A DNA stretch of 64,000 nt. Source: Tautonia sociabilis. Lineage in GTDB: Bacteria > Planctomycetota > Planctomycetia > Isosphaerales > Isosphaeraceae. Position numbers and translations under genes: made by a program. Of this stretch, positions 26,882 through 35,835 are shown piece after piece. Under the pieces are notes generated by a model. That model worked only from the letters and a program-made list of their open reading frames with translations, searched no databases and was not told the DNA's origin. Where the stretch lies: contig NZ_RYZH01000029.1 in assembly GCF_003977685.1 (NCBI RefSeq), positions 28,178 through 92,177 on the forward strand, read 5' to 3'. Position 1 is the stretch's first letter, and each line of letters opens with the position of its first letter.

Positions 26882-27352
26882 ATGAAACTATCGGACTTCG
26901 TCGTGCGCGAGGCCGTCGCCGTCGACCTGCAAGCGACGACCAAGGAGGAGGCGATCCGGGAGATCGTCGCCGGGCTCCGCGAAGCTGGTCGGCTCGCCGA
27001 AGCCGACCTGGAGAGCGTCACCCGCGCCATCCTCAATCGCGAGGAACTCGGCTCCACGGGGATCGGCCAGGGGGTGGCCGTGCCCCATACCCGGCACCCG
27101 ACCGTCGACCGGCTGATCGGGACCGTGGCGCTGTCGCGCAAGGGGGTCGAGTTCGCCGCCCTGGACGGCGAGCCGGTCGACATTCTCTTCCTGCTGGTTT
27201 CCCCCCCCAACCAGCCAGGCGACCACCTCCGGGCGCTGGAGAACATCTCCCGGCACCTCAAGGACGAGCAGTTCGTCCGCTTCCTCCGCCAGGCCCGGAC
27301 GCGGGAGCAGGTGCTCGACGTGCTCGACGAGGCCGACCAGGCCAGCCCCTGA
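26882..27352 (+). CDS. ptsN: PTS IIA component, PtsN (IIA-Ntr) type
   Basis: 156 residues. GGAGG sits five bases before the ATG. One fructose/Ntr-type EIIA domain; the phosphorylated histidine is in GVAVPHTRH at about residue 68, preceded by LNREELGSTGIG. The domain ends at ISRHLKDEQFVRFLRQARTREQVLDVL. No IIB or IIC gene is nearby, so this is most likely a regulatory phospho-acceptor rather than a sugar permease part. It lies between hpf and the HPr gene in one plus-strand operon. Confidence 0.92.
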   Translation: MKLSDFVVREAVAVDLQATTKEEAIREIVAGLREAGRLAEADLESVTRAILNREELGSTGIGQGVAVPHTRHPTVDRLIGTVALSRKGVEFAALDGEPVDILFLLVSPPNQPGDHLRALENISRHLKDEQFVRFLRQARTREQVLDVLDEADQASP

Positions 27353-27426
27353 GGCCGGGCCTTCGGGCCGGCGGGGCCGCCCTGCCGGGCCCGCCGGTGG
27401 GGCGGCACGGAGGGAGGGTCGCCGCG

Positions 27427-27846
27427 ATGCCCCGTGAGCTTCCAGACCCCAGGCAGCACGCCGCCCCCGACGGCGGCCGTCGCCAGACCGGATCGCCGAT
27501 GACTCAGGACCCCCACCTCGCACGACGCCGGGTCGAGATCACCAACCCGTATGGGCTGCATCTCCGCCCGGCCGAGAAGTTCGTCGGGCTGGCCGGCCAG
27601 TTCCGCGCCGAGGTCCGCGTCCGTCACGAGGGTCGGGACTTCAACGGAAAGAGCATCCTCGACCTGATGGCCCTGGCCGCCGAGTGCGGCACCTGGCTGG
27701 AGCTGGAGGCCCTCGGCCCCGACGCGGATGCCGCCGTCGCCGCCCTGGCCGAGCTGGTTGCCGCCCGCTTCGGCGAACTCACCCCCCCCGGCCCCTGTCC
27801 GCCGGCCGAGGCCGACTCCGGGCAGGCCGGGAAGCTGCACCCATGA
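27427..27846 (+). CDS. ptsH: HPr-family phosphocarrier protein
   Basis: 139 residues from the ATG at 27427, preferred because GGAGGG lies eight bases upstream; the ATG at 27499 (115 residues) fits the family better but has no ribosome site. The HPr domain spans about residues 34-118: phosphohistidine in NPYGLHLRPAEKF and the regulatory-serine region in FNGKSILDLMALA. The N-terminal extension (about 24 residues) and the C-terminal tail (PGPCPPAEADSGQ) are disordered. It accepts phosphate from enzyme I, encoded next door with overlapping stop and start codons, and passes it to IIA-type proteins. The serine suggests possible HPr-kinase control, though no kinase gene is seen here. Confidence 0.88.
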   Translation: MPRELPDPRQHAAPDGGRRQTGSPMTQDPHLARRRVEITNPYGLHLRPAEKFVGLAGQFRAEVRVRHEGRDFNGKSILDLMALAAECGTWLELEALGPDADAAVAALAELVAARFGELTPPGPCPPAEADSGQAGKLHP

Positions 27847-29744
27847 GGCCCGGCACGCGCCCCGCACCGGCCGACGTCGGGCCGACGACGGCCCCCGACC
27901 CGACGCCCATCGCCCCCGCGCCGCCCAGGGATCCCGACGTGTCCGCCCCCCCCGCCGCTCCCAGCCCGATGAAGATCCTCCGGGGGATCGCCGTCAGCCC
28001 CGGCGTCGCCATCGGGCCGGTGCTGGTGTTGGCCCCCCGAGGCCCTCGACTGACCCGGCGCGCCATCCCCGCCTCGGCCGTCGCCGCCGAGCGCCGCCGC
28101 CTCGACCGCGCCCTGGAGTCGGCCCGGATCGAGGCCGAGGCCGCCGAGGGGGACGCCCGCAGCCGGCTCGGCCCCCAGTACGCCGACATCCTCGCCGCCC
28201 ACGTCCGGATGATCGCCGACCCCAGCCTCCGGCGCGAGGCCGCCGCCCGCATCGAGCGCGACCGCATCGCCGCCGAGCACGCCGTTTTCGACGTCCTCGA
28301 CGGCTACGCCCGGCGGCTCGAACGCCTCGGCACCGCCCACCTCGCCGCCCGGGCGGCCGACGTCCGAGACATCCAGCGCCGGATCCTGGAGCAGTTGACC
28401 GGCCAGCCCCCGTCCCCGGCCCCGGCCAACGCGCCGGTCGAGCCCCTGTTGTTGCTGGCCGAGGACCTCACCCCCAGCGAGGCCGCCGCGCTGGACCCCG
28501 GCCGCGTGCTCGGCTTCGCCACCGAGTCGGGCGGCCGGACCAGCCACACCGCCATCATCGCCGCCGCGCTGGAGATTCCCGCGGTGGTCGGCCTCGGCCG
28601 CGTCCTGGATGAGGCCCGGGACTGCCGGTCGGCCATCATCGACGGCGACGAGGGCCTGGTCGTCCTCGACCCCGACGAGGCGACCCTCAGCCGATACCGC
28701 CGCCAGGCCGTCGAGCGCGCCACCCGGTTCGCCGAGCTCGCCAGCCTGGCCGACCTGCCCACCGAGACCGCCGACGGCCAGCGCGTCCACCTGCTGGGGA
28801 ACATCGAGTTCCCCGCCGAGGTCGACGCCTGCCGGGAACGCGGAGCCGACGGCATCGGCCTCTTCCGCACCGAGTTCTTCTACCTCGGCACCGACGGCCC
28901 CCCCGGCGAGCTGCAACAGGCCGAGGCCTACGCCGCCGTCATCCGCGCCCTTGAAGGCCGCCCGGTCACCATCCGCACCCTGGATCTCGGCTCCGACAAG
29001 GCCGAGCCCGGCCGAGCCCAGCACGTCGAGCCCAACCCGGCGCTGGGCCTCCGCAGCCTGCGGCGGTCGCTGCGCGAGCCCAACACCTTCCGCACCCAGC
29101 TCCGCGCCATCCTCCGGGCCGCCGCCGAGACCGGCGGCGACGTCCGGGTGATGTTCCCCCTGGTCACCACCCTCGACGAGTTCCGACAGGCCAAGGCCAC
29201 CCTGCGCGACGTGGCCGCCGAGCTCCAGGCCGAGGGGATCCCCGCCCGCGCCGACCTGCCCGTCGGCGCCATGATCGAGGTGCCCGCCGCGGCGATCATG
29301 AGCGACCTGTTGGCAAAGGAGGTGGACTTCTTCTCCATCGGGACCAACGACCTGACCCAGTACATCCTCGCGGCCGACCGGACCAACGAGACCGTCGCCG
29401 ACCTCTACACCTCCGCCGACCCGGCCGTGATCCGCCTGATCGACATGGTCGCGCGCGCCGCCGGGGACGCCGGCATCGAGGTCACCGTCTGCGGGTCGAT
29501 CGCCGGCGAGCCGCTCTACACGATGCTGCTGCTGGGCCTGGGGATCCACCGGCTGAGTACCCCTCCCCACCAGCTCCCCGAGGTCAAGCGCGTCATCCGG
29601 GCTGCCCGGTCGGAGGAGGCCCGGGCCCTGGCCCGAGAGGCCCTCCGCTGCGGCTCGGCCGCCGAGGTGCTCGACCTGCTCCAGCGGGCGCTCCGCCGCG
29701 CCCTGCCCGACGACCCGGCCCTGGCCGGAGACGACGGGGCCTGA
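27843..29744 (+). CDS. ptsI: PTS enzyme I (phosphoenolpyruvate-protein phosphotransferase)
   Basis: 633 residues. The ATG at 27843 overlaps the HPr stop (ATGA), which indicates translational coupling. The first 42 residues are a proline/alanine-rich extension; family similarity starts at MKILRGIAVSPGVAIG (27969). The phosphohistidine domain has GGRTSHTAIIAAALEIPAVVG. The PEP-binding barrel shows GADGIGLFRTEFFYL, ALGLRSLRRSL, FFSIGTNDLTQYILAADR and VCGSIAGEPLY, where the usual VCGEMAGD is altered but the catalytic cysteine is kept. It transfers phosphate from PEP to HPr in the cytoplasm. No GAF domain is present, so it is of the general PtsI type rather than PtsP. Confidence 0.95.
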   Translation: MRPGTRPAPADVGPTTAPDPTPIAPAPPRDPDVSAPPAAPSPMKILRGIAVSPGVAIGPVLVLAPRGPRLTRRAIPASAVAAERRRLDRALESARIEAEAAEGDARSRLGPQYADILAAHVRMIADPSLRREAAARIERDRIAAEHAVFDVLDGYARRLERLGTAHLAARAADVRDIQRRILEQLTGQPPSPAPANAPVEPLLLLAEDLTPSEAAALDPGRVLGFATESGGRTSHTAIIAAALEIPAVVGLGRVLDEARDCRSAIIDGDEGLVVLDPDEATLSRYRRQAVERATRFAELASLADLPTETADGQRVHLLGNIEFPAEVDACRERGADGIGLFRTEFFYLGTDGPPGELQQAEAYAAVIRALEGRPVTIRTLDLGSDKAEPGRAQHVEPNPALGLRSLRRSLREPNTFRTQLRAILRAAAETGGDVRVMFPLVTTLDEFRQAKATLRDVAAELQAEGIPARADLPVGAMIEVPAAAIMSDLLAKEVDFFSIGTNDLTQYILAADRTNETVADLYTSADPAVIRLIDMVARAAGDAGIEVTVCGSIAGEPLYTMLLLGLGIHRLSTPPHQLPEVKRVIRAARSEEARALAREALRCGSAAEVLDLLQRALRRALPDDPALAGDDGA

Positions 29745-29929
29745 CCTGACCGAGGCCCCTCCCCGCCGCCGGCCCCCTCCCGGGAGACCGGCCGGCCCCT
29801 CGCCATCCCCCGCCGAGGCCCGGCTCGTGGCCGCCCTCGGATTCCCGGCCCGACTGATTGGCCGGCGCGACGCCTCCGACCAACCCCGCCCCCGGGCGCG
29901 ACCCCGACCTCAACGGCCCTCCCGGCCCT

Positions 29930-30574
29930 ATGGACGAACCCTCCCACCGGCTCCGCCTCCGATTCGCCAAGCAAGGCGACCTCCGGCTGGTCAGCCATCA
30001 TGACCTGATGCGCTGCCTGGAGCGGGCGCTCCGCCGCGCCGGCCTGCCGGTCGCCCAGAGCCAGGGGTTCAACCCAAGGCCAAAGTACGCCTTCCCCTCG
30101 GCCCTGGCGCTGGGGATCGAGGGCCGCCGCGAGGTCCTGGAGCTGGAGCTCGCCGAGCCCCTGCCGCCGGCCGAGGTGCTTCGACGCCTCGCCGACGTCG
30201 TCCCGCCCGGCCTGGAGTTCCTGGAGGCCGAGCCCGCCCCCTCCCGGGCCGGCCGCGTCGAGGCCGTCGAGTTCCGCCTCCCCCTTCCCGAACCCCGCCG
30301 GGAGGCGGCCGCCCGCGCGGCCGCCGAACTGCTCGGCCGAGAGCACTGCCCAATCCTCCGCCGGAAGCCCGACCGCGACGTGGCTCTCGACCTGCGCCCC
30401 TTCCTGCTCGACGCGAGCGTCGACCCGGACGACGGCGCATTGCGGCTCCGCCTGAAAGTTGAACCCGGCGGCTCGGCCCGCCCCGAGGAGGTGCTCGACG
30501 TGCTCGGGCTTCGAGACCTGCTGGCCGAAGGGGCCGTGCTCGTCCGCACCGACGTGGCGCTGGCCGCCGATTGA
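29930..30574 (+). CDS. TIGR03936/DUF2344-family radical-SAM-associated protein
   Basis: 214 residues. The domain begins RLRLRFAKQGDLRLVSHHDLMRCLERALRRAGLP and contains QGFNPRPKYAFPSALALGIEG, the family hallmarks. In other bacteria this domain is fused to, or lies beside, a B12-binding radical SAM protein, and it is often encoded directly before RNase E/G, exactly as here (336 bases upstream). The radical SAM partner is not in the window. The function is unresolved; a link to RNA modification or processing has been suggested by this recurrent context. The ATG is not preceded by a strong ribosome site. Confidence 0.88.
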   Translation: MDEPSHRLRLRFAKQGDLRLVSHHDLMRCLERALRRAGLPVAQSQGFNPRPKYAFPSALALGIEGRREVLELELAEPLPPAEVLRRLADVVPPGLEFLEAEPAPSRAGRVEAVEFRLPLPEPRREAAARAAAELLGREHCPILRRKPDRDVALDLRPFLLDASVDPDDGALRLRLKVEPGGSARPEEVLDVLGLRDLLAEGAVLVRTDVALAAD

Positions 30575-30909
30575 CCGATCGGCCAGCGCCGGACCCAAAC
30601 CGCATCGACCCAATCCACCCGACCGACTCACCGATCGTCGTCAACGAACTCGTCGCCTTCACCCCCGGGGCCTGGGCCCCGCGCCGCGACCCAATCGAGG
30701 AGTCGCCGCGGCGTCCCGGCCGGAGCCAAGACCATCCGAGGCCCTCGCGACCACCGCCGCGGCACACCCCGCCGCACCGCGACCCGCCCGAGCCCCCCCC
30801 CGCCTCCGCCGCCGTCGGGCGGCGTCGAGGCCCGGGGAGGCCCCGTGTCGGGCCGGGCCCCGGTCGGGCCGGCCGGCCCCCCCACACCCGCCCGGAGACT
30901 GACCGAGGC
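30575..30909. other. Spacer between the DUF2344 gene and the RNase gene
   Basis: 335 bases with no gene supported. The plus-strand frame is open and in phase with the RNase gene, but it is proline/arginine-rich and the family similarity starts only at 30910. Long CCGCC/GGCGG-type segments could fold; no promoter was recognised, and the region may hold an untranslated leader of the RNase mRNA. Confidence 0.35.
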
Positions 30910-33900
30910 ATGAGCAAGAAAAAAGAGATGCTGATCAACGTGCTCCAGCCCGAGGAGTGCCGCATCGCCATCGTCGAGGACGGCGTCCTCGAGGAGCTCT
31001 ACGTCGAGCGCACCAGCCTGGAGAACTACACCGGCAACATCTACAAGGGCAAAATCGTCAACATCGAGCCCGCCATCCAGGCCGCCTTCGTCGACTTCTC
31101 CGTCGGCCGCAACGGGTTCCTGCACGTCTCCGACGTCGAACCCCGCTACTACCGCGACCAGCTCGACGACGACGCCGTTCTCGGCGCCCGGGACCGCGGC
31201 CGCGACCCCCGCCGCGACTTCGACCTCGGCGACGACGAGGACGAGGGAACGGTCGAGCTCGAAGACGAGGGCGGGGAGCCCCGCCGCCCCCCTTCGCGCA
31301 GCCCCCGAGCCGATCGCGGCCGGGAGTCCGACGGCGATCGCCCTCGCCGCCGCAGCCGAGACCGAGACCGCGACCGCAGCCGGTCCCGGGACGAGCCCGC
31401 CCGCTCCGAAGCCGTCACCCCCGAACTCGACGAGCCGATCGGCGACCGTCGCCAGCCCCCGGAACGTCACCGGGATCGCGACTGGGACCGGGATCGTGAT
31501 CGCGATCGCGATCGCTTCCTCGAGTCCGAGTTCGACGACCGCGACCTCGACGACGCCCTCCCCCGGGCCGACTCCGGAGACGAGGACGAGCCCGAGGCGG
31601 ACGAACCCTCGCCCCCCCCGAGACCCCGGGGCCGCAGCCGGGGCCGGGACAAGATCCGCGAGCGTCGCTCCCGAGACCGAGATCGCGAGCGCCCCGACCT
31701 CTCCGAGAAGGGCCGTCGCGACCGCTCCGTCCCCCGCCGCTTCGGCGAAGGCCTCGCCGACGACCTCGACGCGCCCAACCCGCGACCGCTGCCCCCCGAG
31801 CCCGAGCCCGAGCCCGACGACCGCCCGGAGCCCGATCGGACCCGGGCCGAGCGGCCTTCGCCTCCTCCCCGAAGGTCGGGCGAAGGCCGGCGCGAGTTCG
31901 GCACCGGGCTCGACCTCGACGTCCCCTCCGACGACAACGCCCTCCCGCTCGGCCGCTCCCCAGCGCCCGAGCCGGACGACGTCCCCGAGTCGCAGCGGTA
32001 CCGCTGGTCGGTCGAGCGGAAGCCCGAGCCGGAGGACTACGAGCACCTGCTTCCCCCCAGCCGGACCCAGCGCGACCGCGTCCCCTCCCGGCCCGAGCCT
32101 CGAGATGTCGAGGAGGAGCCCCGGAGCGATCGTCGCCAGGCCCTTGAACCCGAGGAGCCCGGCCGCCCGGCCGCCGGCCCCCGGAGCGGCCGCCCCCCTC
32201 GCCGTCGGGGACGGGGAGACTCCTGGGACGAGCTCGCCACCAACCTCGAGCCCGAAGCCGATCGCCCGTCCGCTGGCGAGGGACGCCCCTGGGGCGACCT
32301 CGACGCTCCAGCCCCCGAGGAGCCCCGTCCCCGAGGCGGCCGGGACGCCATTCGTTCCCGGGGTGATCGTGACCGCGACCGCGACCGCCCCCGACGGGAG
32401 CTTCGGCACGGCCCCTCCGACGAGCCCCCGGGCCCCGAGGCCGATGAGGCCGAGGCCCCCGAGCCGTCGCCGGCCCTGCCGCCCCGCCGCTTCGACCGAG
32501 CCGGTGAACCCGGCTACATTCCCCGCCGCGAGCGGGCTCGCCTCTTCGAGTCGGCCGGAGGGCCGGAGGAGGCTTCGGCCCCCCCGACGGAAGGGGATCT
32601 GTTCGGCGAGACCGAGGGAGAGGACGACGACTCCCGCCGCCGGGGCCGCCGCCGTCGCCGCCGTCGCGGCCGAGGCCGCGACCGCGACCTGGAACCCTCC
32701 TTCGCGGCCGGCCTCGACGAGTCCCCCGACGACGCCGCGGCCCGAGCCGACCTGGAGAAGCCCCCCGCTCGGCTCGGCGAGGATGCCCTCTCCAGTGACT
32801 TCGACTTCGTCGATCACGAGGAGGAGGACCGCGACGACGAGGAGGACGAGGAACGCGACGTCGACCTGGACGAGGAACGCGACACCGAGGAGATCGAGCC
32901 CGAGCTGCTCGAGGAGATCGCCCGGGAGATCGAGGAGATCCGCTCCCTGGAACGCGAGGTCGGCTTCCGAGGCAGTGCCGCCGCCGAGGCCCGGGCCCGT
33001 CGGGGAGACGTCCCCCCCGAAACCCGAGAAACCCGAGGCGGCCGCCGGGTCGCCGTCAAGCCCCCCATCCAGGACGTCTTCCGCCGCGGCGACGAGGTGC
33101 TTGTCCAGGTCATCAAGGAGTCGATCGGCACCAAGGGCCCGACCCTCTCCACCTATATCAGCATCCCCGGCCGCTACCTGGTGCTCATGCCAGGGCTGAA
33201 CCGAGTGGGCGTCTCCCGAAAGATCGCCGACGAAGGCCAGCGCCGCAAGCTCCGGCAGATCATGCATGAGCTGAACCCGCCCAAGGGGCTCGGCTTCATC
33301 GTCCGCACCGCCGGTCTGGACCGCTCCAAGCGCGACCTGGCCCGCGACCTCGCCTACCTGCTCCGCCTCTGGAAGGTCATCCTCAAGCGCATCAAGAAGG
33401 CGAAGACCCCGGCTCCGATCTACCAGGAGTCGGACATGATCATCCGTACGATCCGGGATATCTTCAATTCCGAGATCGACACCATCTGGATCGACGAGCC
33501 CTCGGCCTTCGAGCGGGCCCGGGAGTTCCTCAACGTCGTCATGCCCCGCTTCGTCGACCGCCTGAAGCTCTACGAGGGGAAGGTCCCCCTCTTCCAGAAG
33601 TACGGCCTGGAGGAGGAGATCAACAAGATCCAGCGCCGGCAGGTCCACCTGCCCGAGGGGGGCTCAATCGTCATCGACCAGACCGAGGCGCTGGTGGCCA
33701 TCGACGTCAACAGCGGCAACTTCCGGGTCGAGGACGACGCCGAGCGCACCGCCTACGAGATGAACCTCCGGGCCGCCAAGGAGATCGCCCGGCAGCTCCG
33801 CCTGCGCGACCTCGGCGGGGTGATCGTCAACGACTTCATCGACATGAGGGAGGAGAAGCACCGCCGGGGCGTCGAGCGCGCCCTCCGAGAGGCGGTCAAG

Positions 33901-34338
33901 CGCGACCGGGCCCGCACGAAGATCCTCCGCATGAGCCAGTTCGGCCTCGTCGAGATGACCCGACAGCGCATCCGGCCCAGCCTGAAGCGCTCCGTCTACC
34001 ACGAGTGCGAGCATTGCGGCGGCGGCGGACTGGTCAAGACGGTCGAATCCATGGCCATCGACGCCATGCGGCTGATCGCCTTCGCGCTGAACAAGGACGG
34101 CATCCGTCACATCCGCGTCGAGGTCTGCGAGGAGGTCGCCACCTTCCTCAACAACCGCAAGCGCCAGGAGCTGGCCGCCCTGGAGTCGAACTCGTCGGTC
34201 ACCGTCCACGTCTGCCCCAGCCCGGGAGCCGTTCGGGAGCATCTCGTCGTGCAGATCGTCGACGCCCACGGCAACGAGGTCCCGTTCCTCCCGGCGCCGA
34301 ACCCGCCGGCCGGGCCTCCCCCGAGGCGTCGGCGCTGA
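30910..34338 (+). CDS. rne: Ribonuclease E/G with a giant charged insert in the S1 domain
   Basis: 1142 residues. The N-terminus is standard RNase E/G (CRIAIVEDGVLEELYVER, then the S1 strands GNIYKGKIVNIEPAIQAAFV and GRNGFLHVSDVEP, to about residue 80). From about residue 88 to 712 comes an insert rich in R, D, E, P and G with RDRDRD runs, clearly disordered. Residue 713 onward resumes the S1 domain (KPPIQDVFRRGDEVLVQVIKE) and the catalytic core: VAIDVNSGN and VIVNDFIDM hold the two metal-binding aspartates, and CEHCGGGG is the zinc-link cysteine pair. The enzyme cuts single-stranded RNA in mRNA decay and rRNA processing. There is no long C-terminal scaffold; the insert may take that role. 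The gene ends in a strong terminator. Confidence 0.95.
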   Translation: MSKKKEMLINVLQPEECRIAIVEDGVLEELYVERTSLENYTGNIYKGKIVNIEPAIQAAFVDFSVGRNGFLHVSDVEPRYYRDQLDDDAVLGARDRGRDPRRDFDLGDDEDEGTVELEDEGGEPRRPPSRSPRADRGRESDGDRPRRRSRDRDRDRSRSRDEPARSEAVTPELDEPIGDRRQPPERHRDRDWDRDRDRDRDRFLESEFDDRDLDDALPRADSGDEDEPEADEPSPPPRPRGRSRGRDKIRERRSRDRDRERPDLSEKGRRDRSVPRRFGEGLADDLDAPNPRPLPPEPEPEPDDRPEPDRTRAERPSPPPRRSGEGRREFGTGLDLDVPSDDNALPLGRSPAPEPDDVPESQRYRWSVERKPEPEDYEHLLPPSRTQRDRVPSRPEPRDVEEEPRSDRRQALEPEEPGRPAAGPRSGRPPRRRGRGDSWDELATNLEPEADRPSAGEGRPWGDLDAPAPEEPRPRGGRDAIRSRGDRDRDRDRPRRELRHGPSDEPPGPEADEAEAPEPSPALPPRRFDRAGEPGYIPRRERARLFESAGGPEEASAPPTEGDLFGETEGEDDDSRRRGRRRRRRRGRGRDRDLEPSFAAGLDESPDDAAARADLEKPPARLGEDALSSDFDFVDHEEEDRDDEEDEERDVDLDEERDTEEIEPELLEEIAREIEEIRSLEREVGFRGSAAAEARARRGDVPPETRETRGGRRVAVKPPIQDVFRRGDEVLVQVIKESIGTKGPTLSTYISIPGRYLVLMPGLNRVGVSRKIADEGQRRKLRQIMHELNPPKGLGFIVRTAGLDRSKRDLARDLAYLLRLWKVILKRIKKAKTPAPIYQESDMIIRTIRDIFNSEIDTIWIDEPSAFERAREFLNVVMPRFVDRLKLYEGKVPLFQKYGLEEEINKIQRRQVHLPEGGSIVIDQTEALVAIDVNSGNFRVEDDAERTAYEMNLRAAKEIARQLRLRDLGGVIVNDFIDMREEKHRRGVERALREAVKRDRARTKILRMSQFGLVEMTRQRIRPSLKRSVYHECEHCGGGGLVKTVESMAIDAMRLIAFALNKDGIRHIRVEVCEEVATFLNNRKRQELAALESNSSVTVHVCPSPGAVREHLVVQIVDAHGNEVPFLPAPNPPAGPPPRRRR
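31471..31515 (+). repeat. Arg-Asp dipeptide tandem repeat (cgcgat)n
   Basis: Tandem six-base units (gatcgc, gaccgg and variants) encoding a run of RD dipeptides within the RNase insert. Similar RD runs occur at about 31350-31395 and 32366-32390, so the insert is built of repeat-expanded charged segments. Confidence 0.7.
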
Positions 34339-34372
34339 CGGCCGCCTCCCGGGAGCCAACCACACGAGCGAA

Positions 34373-34405
34373 GGGCCCCCCGGCGTTCTCGACGCCGGGA
34401 GGCCC
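34373..34405 (+). terminator. Intrinsic terminator of the RNase E/G gene
   Basis: Two 13-base arms (gggccccccggcg and cgccgggaggccc, one mismatch) around a 7-base loop, followed at once by gtttcgtttcgg. It lies 35 bases after the stop codon. Confidence 0.8.
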
Positions 34406-34609
34406 GTTTCGTTTCGGCCTGTCGATCGATGCGGGTCGGCCGAGACGCGACAACTCGGGAGGCATCCTGGCCGGCTCGACGGTCGTCGTCGACAGGGAGC
34501 CGGGCCCGGGCGATTGGGGAGCAACTCGATCGCAAGAGGGGAATCGCGTGCTCGGGGACCCCAGCCTCTCCAGGATGTCAGACTCCCGCGATCCAAAACC
34601 TCCGGAGAA

Positions 34610-35830
34610 TCAGTCCGATCGGGGGCGATACCAGACGACGTTGCGCGTGGCGCCGCCGACGGCGACGACGTCGGGGGAGCCGTCTCCGTCGAGGTCGCCC
34701 CCGCGGAGGTCCTGGGCGGCGATGTCGCGATCGAGGACGGTGCGGGTCCAGGAGGATCCGTCGAAGTGGTAGGCGGAAACGCGATGGTCATCGCCGCGGT
34801 GGCCGGCGAAGACCTCGTCGTAGCCGTCGTGGTTGACATCGGCGAGCCAGAGGGCGTGGCCCTGATCGAGGGTGCGATCGAGAATCGTGCGAGGGCCGAA
34901 CGGGCCGGGGACTCGGTTGAAGCGGCGGTGGGGGACGAACGGAGCGTCGTAGGCGGCGACGATCGAGCCGTGCCAGGGTTCGATGGTCACGAGCAAGGCG
35001 CGATCTTCCGAAAGCCGGCCGAGATGGACCTCGCTCGCCCCCCGGGCGGGAGGAGGACCGAAGAGGCCGGGGACCAGGGGGGTGAGGAATTCCTGCTCCT
35101 CGGCGGGGAGGATGGGAGGGTCGAGGCGGCGGTGGAGGGTGACGCCCTCGTTGTTCGCCGACAGCACGACATCGCGATCGGCGCCGGGGAGGCGCTCGAC
35201 GGCGATCGCATGCTGGACGAGGGCCCGAGTGGCCAGTTCGGGCTCGGGCAGGGGCCGGTCGGGAGCGACGTCGCGATAGACGACCAGGCGGGCCGGATCC
35301 TGCTGGTAGTCCGGCGGCGCGGCGTCGGCCCCGAAGAGAGGGGCGACGACCAGGTCGAGGCGCTCATCGCCGTCGACGTCGGCCCACCGGACACGGTGGA
35401 TGCTGGGGATCTCCGCCAGCGTCCGGAAGGACCAGGGAGCCTCGGCCGACTCTCCCGGGAGGGCCAGGCCGAGTTTTCCTCGGCGGGGGGCGTTCATCTC
35501 GAAGTCATAGGCGATGGCGACCTCGGCTCGGCCGTCGCCATCGAGATCGGCGGCGGCGGAGGAGATGATCCCCGGGGTGGTGTCGGGGCCGGTGATGAGG
35601 TGCTTGGTCCAGGAGGGATTCCGGTACCAGGCGCAGGAGCCGCCGCCGAGGGCGATGACGTCGAGGCGGCCGTCGCCGTCAACGTCGGCAACCTCCACCT
35701 GGTAGGCGCCGGGGAAGTCGTCGTCGAGGACGATGCGCTCGAAGGAGGGCAGGGGGCGGATCGCGGGAGGGTCGTCGGGCGCCGGGGCGGCCGGGGAGAG
35801 CAGGAGGAGGAGCAGGGAGGCCAGGGGCAT
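34610..35830 (-). CDS. Secreted FG-GAP/VCBS repeat protein
   Basis: 406 residues. A hydrophobic signal peptide (MPLASLLLLLLSPAAPAP) is followed by a beta-propeller of FG-GAP repeats with calcium-binding loops: VADVDGDGRLDVIAL, AADLDGDGRAEVAIA, WADVDGDERLDLVV, LADVNHDGYDEVFAG and GDLDGDGSPDVVAV. GAGGA stands nine bases before the ATG and overlaps the end of the upstream gene, which stops five bases away, so the two are probably translated together. Such propellers usually bind proteins or glycans outside the cell; the ligand is unknown. A long arginine-free run between repeats 3 and 4 may be a degenerate blade. Confidence 0.9.
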   Translation of the reverse strand: MPLASLLLLLLSPAAPAPDDPPAIRPLPSFERIVLDDDFPGAYQVEVADVDGDGRLDVIALGGGSCAWYRNPSWTKHLITGPDTTPGIISSAAADLDGDGRAEVAIAYDFEMNAPRRGKLGLALPGESAEAPWSFRTLAEIPSIHRVRWADVDGDERLDLVVAPLFGADAAPPDYQQDPARLVVYRDVAPDRPLPEPELATRALVQHAIAVERLPGADRDVVLSANNEGVTLHRRLDPPILPAEEQEFLTPLVPGLFGPPPARGASEVHLGRLSEDRALLVTIEPWHGSIVAAYDAPFVPHRRFNRVPGPFGPRTILDRTLDQGHALWLADVNHDGYDEVFAGHRGDDHRVSAYHFDGSSWTRTVLDRDIAAQDLRGGDLDGDGSPDVVAVGGATRNVVWYRPRSD

Positions 35831-35835
35831 GGGGT

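Noticed and set aside
27844..27846. A frameshift between HPr and enzyme I
   Set aside because: The overlap is a normal ATGA stop-start junction with two complete proteins.
30628..33648. 1006-residue minus-strand frame
   Set aside because: Antisense of the RNase insert; its valine/glycine/alanine-rich text mirrors the RD/E repeats.
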